Position numbers and translations under genes: made by a program. Source: Periplaneta americana (taxonomy: Eukaryota; Arthropoda; Insecta; Blattodea; Blattidae). From it: a stretch of 64,000 nucleotides of DNA. Location: assembly GCF_040183065.1 (NCBI RefSeq), contig NC_091118.1, positions 207,278,529 through 207,342,528 of the forward strand, written 5' to 3'. The notes under the pieces are model-generated. The model did not search any database. It had not been told where the DNA came from and saw nothing but the letters and a program-made list of their open reading frames with translations. This document shows, piece by piece, positions 10,808-21,674 of this stretch (position 1 is its first letter; each line of letters starts with the position of its first letter).

Positions 10808-11012
10808 CACTGCCTGCTGAATCACGTCCTATGGCTGCTTATACTGCCTGCTCAATCAAAGTTATTTTACCGCTAGGTGGCAGGCAGTGCACACCTCTAT
10901 TAACATTATCAGTATATGCAATATCATTACCTGCCACCTAGCGGCTGTTCGCGCATAACCGTTGACTGGGCAGGCAGTTACGCAGCTATAGGATGCGATC
11001 CAGCAGGCAGTG
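10808..11012. mobile_element. Foldback hAT-type MITE, 205 bp, 8-bp TSD
   Basis: Terminal inverted repeats CACTGCCTGCTG / CAGCAGGCAGTG, with further pairing inward (TACCGCTAGGTGGCAGGCAG against CTGCCACCTAGCGG). Perfect 8-bp direct repeats ATTATTTC at 10800-10807 and 11013-11020 indicate hAT-type insertion, right at the TAAG tail of LINE-A copy 2. No coding capacity. Confidence 0.85.
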
Positions 11013-11048
11013 ATTATTTCAAAGCCTTCGCAAAACTGCACTATAATG

Positions 11049-11399
11049 AATAATTTCAAGGGAAAAATTGTTCCGGGGCCGGGTATCGATCCCGGGACCT
11101 CTGGTTGAACGTACCAGCGCTCTACCACTGAGCTACCCGGGAACTCCACCCGACACCGTCTCAACTTTTCCCTTTATATCCACACAACTCGCGTGGGCTG
11201 ACGAAACGCCAGAGACCCACAACGAGTGCACACAATCTCTGTGTGACTTGGAATTGTGGTTTTCTGTTAACGTACACAGTAACGTATATATTATGCAAAT
11301 CTAGTCTTTCAGGTGAAGCTCCCTGTAAAGCAGATTTAATTTTTCCCTTGAAATTATTCAAATCTGCTTTACAGGGAGCTTCACCTGAAAGACTAGATT
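11049..11399 (-). mobile_element. SINE family S-II, dimer-like copy with 12-bp TSD
   Basis: Direct repeats TGCACTATAATG at 11037-11048 and 11400-11411 bracket it. On the minus strand: a module CAAATCTAGTCTTTCAGG...AAGGGAAAAATT, then the same module inverted, then the S-II 5' region, a tRNA-like head (A box TAGCTCAGTGG, B box GGGATCGATACCC) and the terminal CCCTTGAAATTATT. The inverted module forms a hairpin at 11293-11399. All lies within one target duplication, so the arrangement was integrated as a unit. Confidence 0.8.
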
Positions 11400-11411
11400 T
11401 GCACTATAATG

Positions 11412-12313
11412 GTAACTAACTGAGTATAAGTACACTATAATGGGTCTGTTTTAGTATGGTTTTATGTTATGAAGAATGGTTTCCCTAGCAACAAGTTTCT
11501 GTATGGGAATTCTAACTTTCAAGGCCTAACAGCTAAAGCTATAAATACTATAAAAAAACACGATCGTGCAAAAATATTTTTTGTGCATCAGGGTTGCTAA
11601 AAGCGTACGTACATTTCTGTAAAAAGTTCCAAATTTACTTTTTACACCGCAGTATTATTTTTCTCTTCACAATTTGCATAGTGAGAAGATAAAATGGTAA
11701 TATCGCAATTGTACGTAATGGCTGCAGGGAATCGCCATATGTTACCGCAATTTTCTAATTTATTAACAAACGCCCGTTGCTGCGTTTAACAAAAGCCAGC
11801 TTCATGAACTGTGAGCTGCAGTGAATGACGTCCGCATGGCAAGAAGCGAGGTTCATACCCGGCGCCATGATGTTATTCCTTTTGTGTTTTTAAATGAGGC
11901 AAATCAGATGCATGGATGAGTTTTTATTAGTGATACGGAAAAAAATAACAAAGGGACATTAATGCTGGAATAATAAAAATAATTATAATGATAATTTCAA
12001 ATAGAATGGATACATGAAGCGTACGAGTGGGTGAGTGAGTGTGTTGAACGTTTACTTTCCCCATGCTACATTCTATGAATTACATTTGCACACATTATTA
12101 ATGTCACATCGTTTTACATGTTGTTAACTCGATTTTATCAACGAATAACATTTTTTTCATGTGTTAACAATATCGCAGTTGTTTTTGGGAGACATAATAC
12201 ATTTATATAGTATTTTACACTTTAGACGTTCATTTTAATAGAGAAATGACAGTGAATTTATTAAATCTCTTGAATTGCGTGAAACATATTTTTTTGGTGT
12301 GTAATAAAATTAA
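11412..12313. other. Intergenic
   Basis: AT-rich sequence without recognisable repeat or coding signal. Confidence 0.4.
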
Positions 12314-13262
12314 GAAGGAGATGCACTATCACCTTTACTTTTTAACTTTGCTCTAGAGTATGCCATTAGGAAAGTCCAAGATAACAGAGAGGGTTTGGAA
12401 TTGAACGGGTTACATCAGCTTCTTGTCTATGCGGATGACGTGAATATGTTAGGAGAAAATCCACAAACGATTAGGGAAAACACGGAAATTTTACTTGAAG
12501 CAAGTAAAGCGATAGGTTTGGAAGTAAATCCCGAAAATACTAAGTATATGATTATGTTTCGTGACCAGAATATTGTACGAAATGGAAATATAAAAATTGG
12601 AAATTTATCTTTTGAAGAAGTGGAGAAATTCAAATATCTGGGAGCAACAGTAACAAATATAAATGATACTCGGGAAGAAATTAAACACAGAATAAATATG
12701 GGAAATGCCTGTTATTATTCGGTTGAGAAACTTTTATCATCCAGTCTGCTGTCAAAAAATCTGAAAGTTAGAATTTATAAAACAGTTATATTATCGGTTG
12801 TTCTTTATGGTTGTGAAACTTGGACTCTCACTTTGAGAGAGGAACAGAGGTTAAGTGTGTTTGAGAATAAGGTGCTTAGGAAAATATTTGGGGCTAAGAG
12901 GGATGAAGTTACAAGACAATGGAGAAAGTTACACAACACAGAACTGCACGCATTGTATTCTTCACCTGACATAATTAGGAACATTAAATCCAGACGTTTG
13001 AGATGGGCAGGGCATGTAGCAGGTATGGGCGAATCCAGAAATGCATATAGAGTGTTAGTTGGGAGGCCGGAGGGAAAAATACCTTTAGGGAGGCCGAGAC
13101 GTAGATGGGAAGATAATATTAAAATGGATTTGAGGGAGGTGAGATATGATGATAGAGACTGGATTAATCTTGCTCAGGATAGGGACCAATGGCGGGCTTA
13201 TGTGAGGGCGGCAATGAACCTCCGGGTTCCTTAAAAGCCAGTAAGTAAGTAAGTAAGTAATA
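12314..13262 (+). pseudogene. LINE-A copy 3, longest open RT fragment of the family here
   Basis: Starts in the DALSPLL..NFALEYA region and stays open through 13234 (about 279 codons from 12395), the best preserved stretch of LINE-A in the window. Visible in order: [15 protein letters not shown] (YADD), [89 protein letters not shown] and the end MNLRVP. It lacks the N-terminal half with endonuclease and RT fingers, so it cannot be active alone. The 3' end is GTTCCTTAAAAGCC plus five AAGT units. The sequence gives no sign of its own promoter. Confidence 0.9.
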
Positions 13263-13711
13263 AAATTAAGTTCACACTCATCAGAATACACCTTGTTCAT
13301 ATCACAACCTGTCACATATTTTATAAATGTGACCAAACTTTTTGTTAATAAGATGTTCATACAAATATAATAATTAAGAGTTAATACTTTAATATTGTTT
13401 TTTTCGTTTCATATTCTGTAGACAGCTAAAAAAGAAACAACAGACAATTGTGTAAGATGTAGTAGCTATAATGCATCTACATCTACTGTGAATGTCTGAA
13501 CTGTAAATAGCACTAGTGTTAAAGAAAGGCTCTCTTTCCCCTACTCATAATGGTGTATAAGTTGGATAAAACAATAATTGCTGGTATTTGGCGTGATCAT
13601 CGAGGTAAATAATGCTAGTGGAGAGAGAATTAGATGTAACTTCTGCTTCAAAACTGAAACCATATTCAGCTGTGGTGGCTATGGCAACCATACTGATAAA
13701 CATGTCAACAG
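13263..13711. other. Intergenic
   Basis: No recognisable feature; short frames only. Confidence 0.4.
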
Positions 13712-14480
13712 TAATATACGTTACAAGAGCGGTATGTTGACGTTTTCATGTTCGAGGAAAAGATTGAAAAAGCGAAACGTAGTTGAGCTTTTTTAATTTC
13801 CGAGAACATGAAAACAAACATACCGCTCGTGTATCGTACATTATTTTGTGCGAAGATCGTTTATTACATACCTGAAAGACGAATTTCTAATTAGTTGCAA
13901 TGAAATCTCCATCTTGGTTTCTGTTTAATGACGGCAACTTTAGAAAACAAAAATATCTATACTCCAGCAGGCCGTGATATACGTCTGTCTTTTTTTTCCT
14001 CCAGTCTATAAATGCGAACTTAAAACAAACGGTAAGGTTATGTAATGATTTATTTTTCATTTTAATATTTTAACAATATTATTTATATAACATAATGCAG
14101 TAATAACATCGGCATCTGGAATCTTGTTGATTTTTTCACAGCTTCCTTAATGTTACTTGTATCAGGAATGCAATAAGTTTCTTGGAGTAGTAGACTTTAC
14201 TTAATTTTTGCAAATATTTAAAAACAATAATTAACAGTGGAATTTAGGTGAAATTGCAGTGGTAAGTTTCCAATTTATATTTATTAATATGTTAAACGTC
14301 TCTAAAAATAATATGTTAAAAGCCTAAAGCAGTAAAATGAATGTCGCGCTTAAGCGGTAAGAAGAGGGAAATTGTTATGTGTGTTACGTTGGGAATACTG
14401 AATGTGGTATTTCACATTTACCGGGTATTGGTTCTGTGCGGAAAACAAGCAAATACGCACGATCTCGCACAAAATATTTT
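13712..14480 (+). repeat. Dispersed repeat X, copy 2
   Basis: Reverse complement of copy 1 (2130-2852) and same orientation as copy 3 (52990-53665). Runs from GTTACAAGAGCGG, through the inverted ACATACCGCTC pair and TTTTGTGCGAAGATCG, to GATCTCGCACAAAATA. Carries a local insertion near 14060-14110 (AT-rich) absent from the other two copies. Confidence 0.6.
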
Positions 14481-14996
14481 ACATTCGTCCATATGAATGC
14501 TTTCATGTATTGAAATCGACTTTTCAGAGTTGTAAATACCATTGTCATTGGTAGAGCACTCAAGAATAAAATATTTCTCGACTGACGACATAGAATCTTT
14601 AGTTGATGACGAAAATTAAACTTGAGATGTTCAAAATTGTGTTTACAAACACACATTATTATCCTAATATGTAATAGAAAGTAAAACATTTACCGTAAGT
14701 TACGTAAACACAACGCCAAATTTTTAAAACTATACAGATAATATAATAAATCAATTTATTGTGATCTATAATATTGGTTATTATAGTTTACAAAACAGTA
14801 ATGCAGTAGCGCCGCATGTCGGTATTTCTTCGAATCAGTACTAACAGCCAGGTAACTACAGGCCGAAGCACAGTTACCAGTTGAAGAACAGATAACTGTA
14901 AATATGATGATAATTGTTGTTTCGGAAACTCGTTTTAAACATATAAGAACGTTAAATCATAGATAACTCTGTTTGTACAGGTAACTGTCTTTTCAC
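14481..14996. other. Intergenic
   Basis: No recognisable feature. Confidence 0.4.
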
Positions 14997-15126
14997 AAAC
15001 TTGGCATAATGTCGTCTATCATCTGATATCTTCTTCTGCCCTGAACTCTCCTTCCAGTACATCCTTCAGTAGGCAGTTTCTTCTCAGCCAGTGACCCAAC
15101 CAATTCCTTTTTCCTCTTCCTAAAAT
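14997..15126 (-). pseudogene. LINE-B C-terminal fragment
   Basis: On the minus strand it matches the LINE-B end seen at 4790-4920: a RKRNWLGHWLR block, CLLKDVLEG-like text and RRRYQMIDDIM. About 130 bases only; it abuts LINE-A copy 4. Confidence 0.65.
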
Positions 15127-16074
15127 ACTACTATTACTTACTGGCTTTTAAGGAACCCGAGGTTCATTGCCGCCTTCACATAAGCAAGCCATTGATCCCT
15201 ATCCTGAGCAAGATTAATCCAGTCTCTATCATCACATCCCACCTCCCTCAAATCCAATTTAATATTATCTTCCCATTTACTTCTCGGCCTCCCCAAAGGT
15301 CTTGTTCCCTCCGGTCTCCCAACTAACGCTCTATATGCATTTCTGGATTCGGCCATACGTGCTACATGCCCTGGCCATCTCAAACGTCTGGATTTAATGT
15401 TCCTAATTATGCCAGGTGAAGAATACAATGCGCGCAGTTCTGTGTTGTGTAACTTTCTTCATTCTCCTGTAACTTCATCCCTCTTAGGCCCAAATATTTT
15501 CCTAAGAATCTTATTCTCAAATACCCTTAATCTCTGTTCCTCTCTCAAAGTAAGAGTGCAAGTTTCATAACCATGCAGAACAACCGGTAATATAACTGTT
15601 TTATAAAATCTAACTTTGAGATTTTTGACAGCAGATGGATGATTAAAGCTACTCAACCGAATAATAACAGGCATTTCGCATATTTATTCTGCGTTTAATT
15701 TCCTCCCGAGTATCATTTATGTTTGTTACTGTTGCTCCCAGGTATTTGAATTTTTCCACTTCTTCAAAAGATAAATTTCCACATTTTATATTTCCATTTC
15801 GTACAATATTCTCGTCACGAGACATAATCATATACTTTGTCTTTCCGGGATATACTTCCAAATCTATCTCTTTACTTGCTTCCAGTAAAATTCCCGTGTT
15901 TTCCCTAATCGTTTGTGGATTTTCTCCTAACATATTCACGTCATCCGCATAGACAAGCAGCTGATGTAACCCGTTCAATTCCAAACCCTCTCTGTTATCC
16001 TGGACTTTCCTAATGGCATATTCTAGAGCAAAGTTAAAAAGTAAAGGTGATAGTGCATCTCCTTGCTGTGGAGA
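15127..16074 (-). pseudogene. LINE-A copy 4
   Basis: Minus-strand copy from [18 protein letters not shown] (near 16070) to the TAAG-type end at 15127. YADD box, [15 protein letters not shown] variant and FKYLGATV are present in the 15649-16070 part. Frameshifts near 15660 and 15440 and a 3' frame change that replaces the RVP end break the ORF into three. The upstream continuation of the first frame to 16269 is not LINE-derived and is chance read-through. Confidence 0.85.
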
Positions 16075-16387
16075 TAGGAACCCACAATACCTGGAGAGAT
16101 TTTTCTCATTATAGGCATGAAATATGTTATTATTGTTGTGTTTTAAACTATGTAACATCATTTTTGTATCCAGTACACATTTTTCAAGTATTATGAGGCA
16201 TTTTGAATTTCTAGTGTGTTGTAATTTCATCAGTAGAAGTGAAAAATTAAAAAATAAAGGTTTTTTCATAAAAAAAATTCAATCCATCTTCCCCGGAAAA
16301 TGGTACGTGACTATTTTCATTTCGGAGCACGACAAAAAGTACAAATTTATTGTTCAGTGATTATCATAACCAAATTTCCGACGTATA
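16075..16387. other. Intergenic
   Basis: AT-rich; nothing recognisable. Confidence 0.4.
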
Positions 16388-16794
16388 TACAGGGGCATCA
16401 TTTTATTTTTACTAACATTTTTAATATTAACCTGGCTATATCTTTGGATTAAAGGTCTACAACCGGAAACACAGCTAGCTCCCCCTTCCAAGACTGGAGT
16501 TCGATGATACTGGCGTAAAATACAAATCACTTTACTAGGTATAGGAGGGAAGAAAAGTAGTTCATCCATTTATGTAAACTAGGAAATATCGCAATTTTGA
16601 GTCTGATAATTTTCATTAGGTTTTTCTTTAATCAAAATACAGTACTATTAACACTTAAGTGTTTTTACATACGAATTGAGTTATCCATTCCGACGTATTC
16701 ATTATGCAGTGTATATTATACTGTCTACAGCACATTAGCGTACAATATAGAGAATGAAGTTAAATTGAAAAATAATCATAATATGGATATTTAA

Positions 16795-16870
16795 ACAAAT
16801 TTTTTAAAATGGTGGCCGTTCATTTCGATACAGGCTTCAGTTCTTTTGTGCATATTATCGCACTATAGAC
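16795..16870 (-). pseudogene. Transposase C-terminal remnant
   Basis: Minus strand reads MHKRTEACIEMNGHHFKKFV then stop. This matches the usual end (R-x-C-x5-G-x-HF) of transposases in DUF4817-bearing, mariner-like insect transposons. Only about 20 residues remain. Confidence 0.5.
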
Positions 16871-16924
16871 TATTGTTCCTAATTCCAATTACCAGTTTCG
16901 TCCTTCGTGCTAGAAACTCATGTT

Positions 16925-18060
16925 GAAATAATTCTATACCTACTCTTTAAAAGAGTACCTTACGGACTATAAATTTACGTCCAATTCCTAACAGAAAATA
17001 ATGTTTTCGGAAAAGAGCTAAGACAGCCCAGCTATTAGACTTTACAGAGGGGCGAACAGAAGCAGGTGGGGGAAACCGGGATGCGACGTAGGCAAACGGA
17101 CGACAGTACCTGTGCGAAAATATGATTCAATATTGAAAGCGCTTTCGTCACTGGAAAACGCGAACATATTTCTGGAACGTACTATACTCACTAACTCAGT
17201 ACTGCATACGCGGCCTCGATTCTGTATGGAGAACGGTTGGAAGTTTACTAGTAGAGGGGTGGGAGTGAAATAATTCTGTACCTACTCTACTACCTTACGT
17301 ACTGCAAATTCAGTCTTCACTTCTGCCCGATCCGAAAAGATAAAATTACTCAGACATGCTATCTACTGTCCGTCCAAGTGGTTATGTCGTAGGGTCGTAG
17401 AAAGGGAGGAAATCACGTGACAGCTAATTACTTAACGAGGCCCTTTTATTTAAGTTATTTTAAACAGTTGTATAATATTACGTAGAAGTCCAATTCATAA
17501 CTGAAATTAATGTTCTCAGAAAAGAGCTAAGACAGCCCAGCCACTAGCTGGCGAATAAAATCTGGTGGGGGAAACCGGGATACGACGTAGGCAAATGGAC
17601 GACAGTACCTGTGCGAAAATGATTCAATATTGAAAGATCTTTCGTAACTAGAAATCGCGAACATATTTTTGGAACGTACTGTTTACTATGACCGTAAGGC
17701 TAATATGACTGTATATGCGGTCTTGGATCTGTGTGGAGGACGGTTGAACTTCATTAGTAGAAGGATAATTAATTATTGGGTTATTTTACGACGCTGTATC
17801 AACATCTAGGTTATTTAGCGTCTGAATGTTATGAAGGTGATAATGTCGGTGAAATGAGTCCGGGGTGCAGCACCGAAAGTTACCCAGCATTTGCTCGTAT
17901 TGGGTTGAGGGAAAACCCCGGAAAAAACCTCAACCAAGTAACATTCCCCGACCGGGATTCGAACCCGGGTCACCTGGTTTCGCAGCCAGACGCGCTGACC
18001 GTTACTCCACAGGTGTGGACCATTAGTGGAAGAGGTGGGGGTGAAGTACATTAAAAAACT
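16925..18060. repeat. Long-unit tandem repeat within TIR element
   Basis: Two units share GAAATAATTCTRTACCTACT, AAAAGAGCTAAGACAGCCCA, GGTGGGGGAAACCGGGAT, GACGACAGTACCTGTGCG and GGAACGTACT. Unit 1 is 343 bases (16925-17267). Unit 2 (17268 onward) has about 115-175 extra bases near 17340-17480 and the SINE at 17764-18020. A partial third unit start (GGTGGGGGTGAAGTA) precedes the right terminus. Confidence 0.75.
17764..18020 (-). mobile_element. SINE family S-I, 12-bp TSD
   Basis: Complete S-I copy with the B box intact (GGTTCGAATCCC on the minus strand) and body GGGTTGAGGGAAAACCCC. Flanking repeats CATTAGTAGAAG (17752-17763) and CATTAGTGGAAG (18021-18032) differ at one base. Inserted in the tandem-repeat part of the TIR element, hence younger than the array. 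Confidence 0.85.
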
Positions 18061-18339
18061 CAGGTACAAGATTGAAGTAAAAATAAAATGATGTCCCTGT
18101 ATAATTCATTACGATCATCCTGCAAGTTAAAGTTCCGTGCATGTATCCCTTACTAAAATACTAAGCGACTATGAATGCAAAGCCTGAATAGGGAGAATCC
18201 TTTAAGCTAATTAAAGCCATACAGACGTCCGGTGCAAAACTTTATGACTCCTAGTTTTTCCGCTGCTTATAGAATAATGAATTGCAGAAATCAAGTTAAT
18301 CAATGAGGCATACAATATGTGTAAGAAGACTGCAAAAGA

Positions 18340-18905
18340 TTCTCGTAGCTGCAGTGGAGGGAGATGTTTGGTACAGAGAAGGGATGTTGGCGGCGCCGAG
18401 CCGAGTCGACAGCCGGGCCTGCGTGGTAGCGTCGCGACGGTTCTAGGGATGTAGTATCTCCCCCTCCCCAGCAGTGGATCTCGCGAGAGGACGGACTGCG
18501 TTTGGTCCATAGCGTTTGGTGACAGTGTCGATATCAACAGCCTTGCTCCACACTTACACTCACGTCTCCATAACAACGGCCGATGCGTCGTACGTCTTTT
18601 GTTTTATTTTTATTTATACGTTGAGTACGGAGTAGAAATTATTTTTGTTTGTATTCGGATTGATAAGTTTGTGGTTTTAATATTGTTTTCGTACGCTGGA
18701 ATAGTGTCAATGCATTCGTGAGTTTTTTTACTACGCACTGGGGCGTAAGATTGCTCTGCAGTATTGGGGAGAACTACCCCTTTCTCCGGGATTGAGTAGC
18801 TACGCTTTTGAGAAATTTTTCTCGCATTGGTAGAAGGCGCTGACTTTCTTGTGCGTTGTAGAAAGAAAAATAAATCCAGACAGTCCTCCGTTCGTCACTC
18901 GGTGA
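18340..18905 (+). promoter_or_regulatory. Candidate CpG-rich promoter and 5' non-coding exon of a host gene
   Basis: Bases 18380-18500 are strikingly GC- and CpG-rich (GGCGGCGCCGAGCC, GTCGCGACGG, CTCGCGAGAGG) in a window otherwise strongly AT-rich. Downstream, unique sequence ends in a strong splice-donor match G|GTGAGT at 18901-18907, after which the base composition becomes intron-like. No repeat in the window matches it. This fits an unmethylated promoter plus a first non-coding exon whose gene continues beyond the window. A 121-codon minus-strand frame (18211-18576) lacks any recognisable motif. Alternatives are a GC-rich repeat not otherwise sampled here or chance. Confidence 0.3.
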
Positions 18906-18973
18906 GTACACCTAAATCATTATTTTATTGTAAATTATTTTGACGTGTTCTAACAAATAAAATTAATATTTTA

Positions 18974-19464
18974 CAGACGTGGACAAATTATTAACAAAAT
19001 TGACGATTTTTATGATAATTCTGTTTACAAAATTTGACTTTTCAATTTAAACTACAGTTGACAATTTTGCATATTTCCATCATTACAGTAGACAGAACTA
19101 TGTAAAAATGTCAACTGTAGTTAAAATTGAAGAGTCAAGTTTTGTAAAAATATATAATAAAATTCTTCAATTTAGCTAATAATTTATAAATTAGCAAAAA
19201 TGTCAACTGCATTGAAGAGCCAAATTTTGTAAAAATATAAAACAAAAATCTTCAGTTTTTCTAATAATTTGGAAATATCCAAAATGTCAACTGTAGTCCA
19301 AGTTGAAGAATCGAATTTTGTAAAAATATACAATACAAATCTTCAATTTGCCTAATTATTTGGATATACACAAAAATGTCAACTGTAGTCTAAATTGAAG
19401 AATCATATTTTGTAAAAATATATAATAAAAATCTTCAATTCTGCTAATAATTTGTCCACGTCTG
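18974..19464. mobile_element. MITE, 491 bp, perfect 20-bp TIRs, internal tandem units
   Basis: Perfect inverted repeats CAGACGTGGACAAATTATTA at 18974-18993 and 19445-19464. The interior has four direct units of 84-92 bases keyed by AATGTCAACTG (near 19107, 19199, 19283, 19375), each followed by GTTGAAGA-like and TTTTGTAAAAATAT words. One further unit in opposite orientation lies beside the left end (about 19022-19064). The left flank ends in TA. No coding capacity; Tc1/mariner-like by its TIRs only. Confidence 0.8.
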
Positions 19465-19651
19465 GACATTTGTTAATTAGTATCACACTCAATATCTCTA
19501 AACACAGATTTAAAATAGTAAATATTACATATTTCGTTCAGCATTACAACTTTCCTTAATTTTAGAGAATATTCATTTACAGATCATCAATTTTTATTAA
19601 TATGACTTTAGTGGACAACAAATTTAATGTTTTCCATCATACTTACTTACA

Positions 19652-19950
19652 GACTTACTATTTGGAGCGAGGGGTTGTTTATAAAAATTTACATGTAATT
19701 TCCTTAAATCCTTTCAAATTCCCTTTTACGAGGTTCAGAAGCTCGTAATGGAAATTCTGAAGGCCAGTCTTCAAATTCTACACGATCATCTATATGTTAA
19801 CACGTAAATTTTTGTTTTAATTCACAAATCGAATCATTATTTTGCTCGTTTCATTCCCCTATATCTTTTACGTTTGTTAATTCCGGATCCCAGTGGTCAA
19901 CCTCACTTGAGGACGGATGATTTGAAATAAATCTTAGTAGTATAGTAAAA
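19652..19950 (+). pseudogene. R2-like LINE (type B) C-terminus and 3' UTR
   Basis: Plus-strand text LLFGARGCL, KFTCNFLKSFQIPFYE and ILKASLQILHDHLYVNT before a stop matches the end of the R2-like element at 24011-24535. The 3' UTR ends in the motif TTCCGGATCCCAGTGGTCAA and GAGGACGGATGA. One in-frame stop follows GARGCL. 5'-truncated; outside any rDNA context. Confidence 0.6.
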
Positions 19951-20587
19951 AAGTGAGTCTATTGTTGAAATTCCAACTGGACTTAACGCAACTAAAAATA
20001 TTAACATATCCCGCATATTCAGAATTTTATTACTAATTATGTTATTCTGTTATAAGAAACTGGAGCGATAAAGTGCCTTCAATAATTTGAATATAAGTTC
20101 ACAGGTTTTATGATTATGATCAACATTACATTACGCAAAAAATATTGAATGTATTCAACTATTTCTTATGAATCTATATTTTATTTACCAAATATGGTGT
20201 ATAAATGAAAGAAAATATTGAATATATATTTTAACTCCAGGATATGTACAGAGACATCATTAGCTTTAACAGAAAATGGTTTGGGAATATTTTTTCTATC
20301 CTATACAAGCTGAAATGATTCTATTCCCTCCATCCCCTTTTGGATCTTCCATAGCCTTGTCGTTAGTTGGTTCTATAACGAAGAACATCTTTATTACGTC
20401 AATGTGTTGTTCGAGATAATTCACTTTAAAATATCTGCACATCTTCTACTAGGTCTTTATCTTTCACCTTGTCTTGTATTGATATGTATTCTATGAAAAA
20501 TATTGTATAACTCTCAAAGCTTTCTTAAGAAGCGAATTTTAGCTACTTCAAATTGTCAACGATTTCTGCTAACTTAAATTATATATA
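19951..20587. other. Intergenic
   Basis: AT-rich; nothing recognisable. Confidence 0.4.
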
Positions 20588-20632
20588 TGGTGTTTGCCCA
20601 CTTGCAGTGTAAATAAATACATACATATTGAA
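20588..20632 (+). repeat. LINE-like 3' terminus with ATAC tail
   Basis: GTTTGCCCACTTGCAGTGTA followed by AATAAATACATACAT, the same end block as at 449-497. Coding sequence absent. Confidence 0.4.
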
Positions 20633-20844
20633 GGCTTTCTTTCGTTTATAATTAAAAATTTGCTCGTTTATTATTGGACAAAATATCACAGTTTTACTTC
20701 TTCAATGACCTACGATTGTTTAAAATTAAGTTTTATGACTCCTCATATATCTTGGTAGTATGACTCAGTATCAGAAATCGTCCGAGAATGCATTTCCTAT
20801 ATAAATATACCGCGTGTTTTTCTTTGAATACACGACATAGGGTT

Positions 20845-21089
20845 TTAACATTGCCATAAGAAACTTATGTATAAAAACGTTGAAGAAATAGCTTAATTAG
20901 TAGACCATGTTTATAAATCAGCAGGCTTTGACAATTTGTAAAACAAGAGAAAATCATTTATGGTTACAAAGTAAGTCAAAGGCTGATGTTCTCTTGTTTC
21001 ACAAATTGTCAAAGCCTGCTAATGTCTAGATTTAGTTAAGTTATTTCTTCATTGTTTTTATACGTAGGTTTCTTATGGAAATTTCAAGC
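20845..21089. mobile_element. Foldback MITE, about 245 bp
   Basis: Two arms of about 105 bases in inverted orientation with a short loop near 20960-20985. Matching words include CCATAAGAAAC / GTTTCTTATGG, AGCAGGCTTTGACAATTTGT and its complement, and AACAAGAGAA / TTCTCTTGTT. No coding capacity. I could not define a clean target duplication. Confidence 0.7.
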
Positions 21090-21674
21090 TTCTATATTCT
21101 ATACCTAGAAAAACAGATGCTAAATAAAATTAGACACTGTTCTGATTCCTTGTTATTTTTCTTTAGGGCCTAATATTTTAAATCTGCCAATTAAATTTTC
21201 TCCACATATTCATTGCTTGTGTCTTACAAATTTACGAACAAAATAGCAATTACAAATTGTTTATTAACAGACAAAAGAACGAAATATGTTTTATAAACTT
21301 ATATAACTGAGATTTCTGATGAATAAAAAACGATGTAAAATATCTGTCATAGATAACTTAAGGCTACAATAACAAATATAATAAATTTTATCGACAAACG
21401 ATTTCGACCGCAACGTATACAAAGATTACAGCACGGAGTTCTGTCGTAGCCGCGATATTGGGTTCTATTCCCGCCTACTGAATTGACGTCTTCTCGTTGT
21501 GAAAGTGATGTCTTAGGCTTCAGAGGTAGAGGTTTGGCGCTACGCTGAAACCATGTCACTCTAATTGTGTACTGTCAGTTGAGAAAACGAAAAGAGTACA
21601 TCAAGACCCTTCAAGCTTTATGGAATAAGTTGTAAATATCCCACTATCTAATGAGAATCTATAATAATAATAAA
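21090..21674. other. Intergenic
   Basis: Nothing recognisable; a short AATAATAATAA run leads into the Helitron at 21675. Confidence 0.4.

Larger units (their letters stand above)
16388..18102. mobile_element. TIR element (DUF4817-transposon type) with internal tandem repeat
   Basis: Facing termini: TACAGGGGCATCATTTTATT at 16388 and, in reverse complement, TACAGGGACATCATTTTATT ending about 18102, identical at 19 of 20 positions. TA flanks are compatible with a TA target. Inside the left end is a short minus-strand transposase C-terminus (16795-16870). The rest is a tandem repeat in two long, diverged units (starting about 16925 and 17268), the second interrupted by a SINE. The transposase body is missing, so it is non-autonomous. 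Confidence 0.7.

Noticed and set aside
16124..16360. 78-codon plus-strand and overlapping minus-strand frames upstream of LINE-A copy 4
   Set aside because: No similarity to LINE-A upstream regions and no motif; chance open frame in AT-rich sequence.
18211..18576. 121-codon minus-strand frame over the CpG-rich block
   Set aside because: GC-rich sequence naturally lacks stops; no recognisable domain, and the splice donor points to the other strand.
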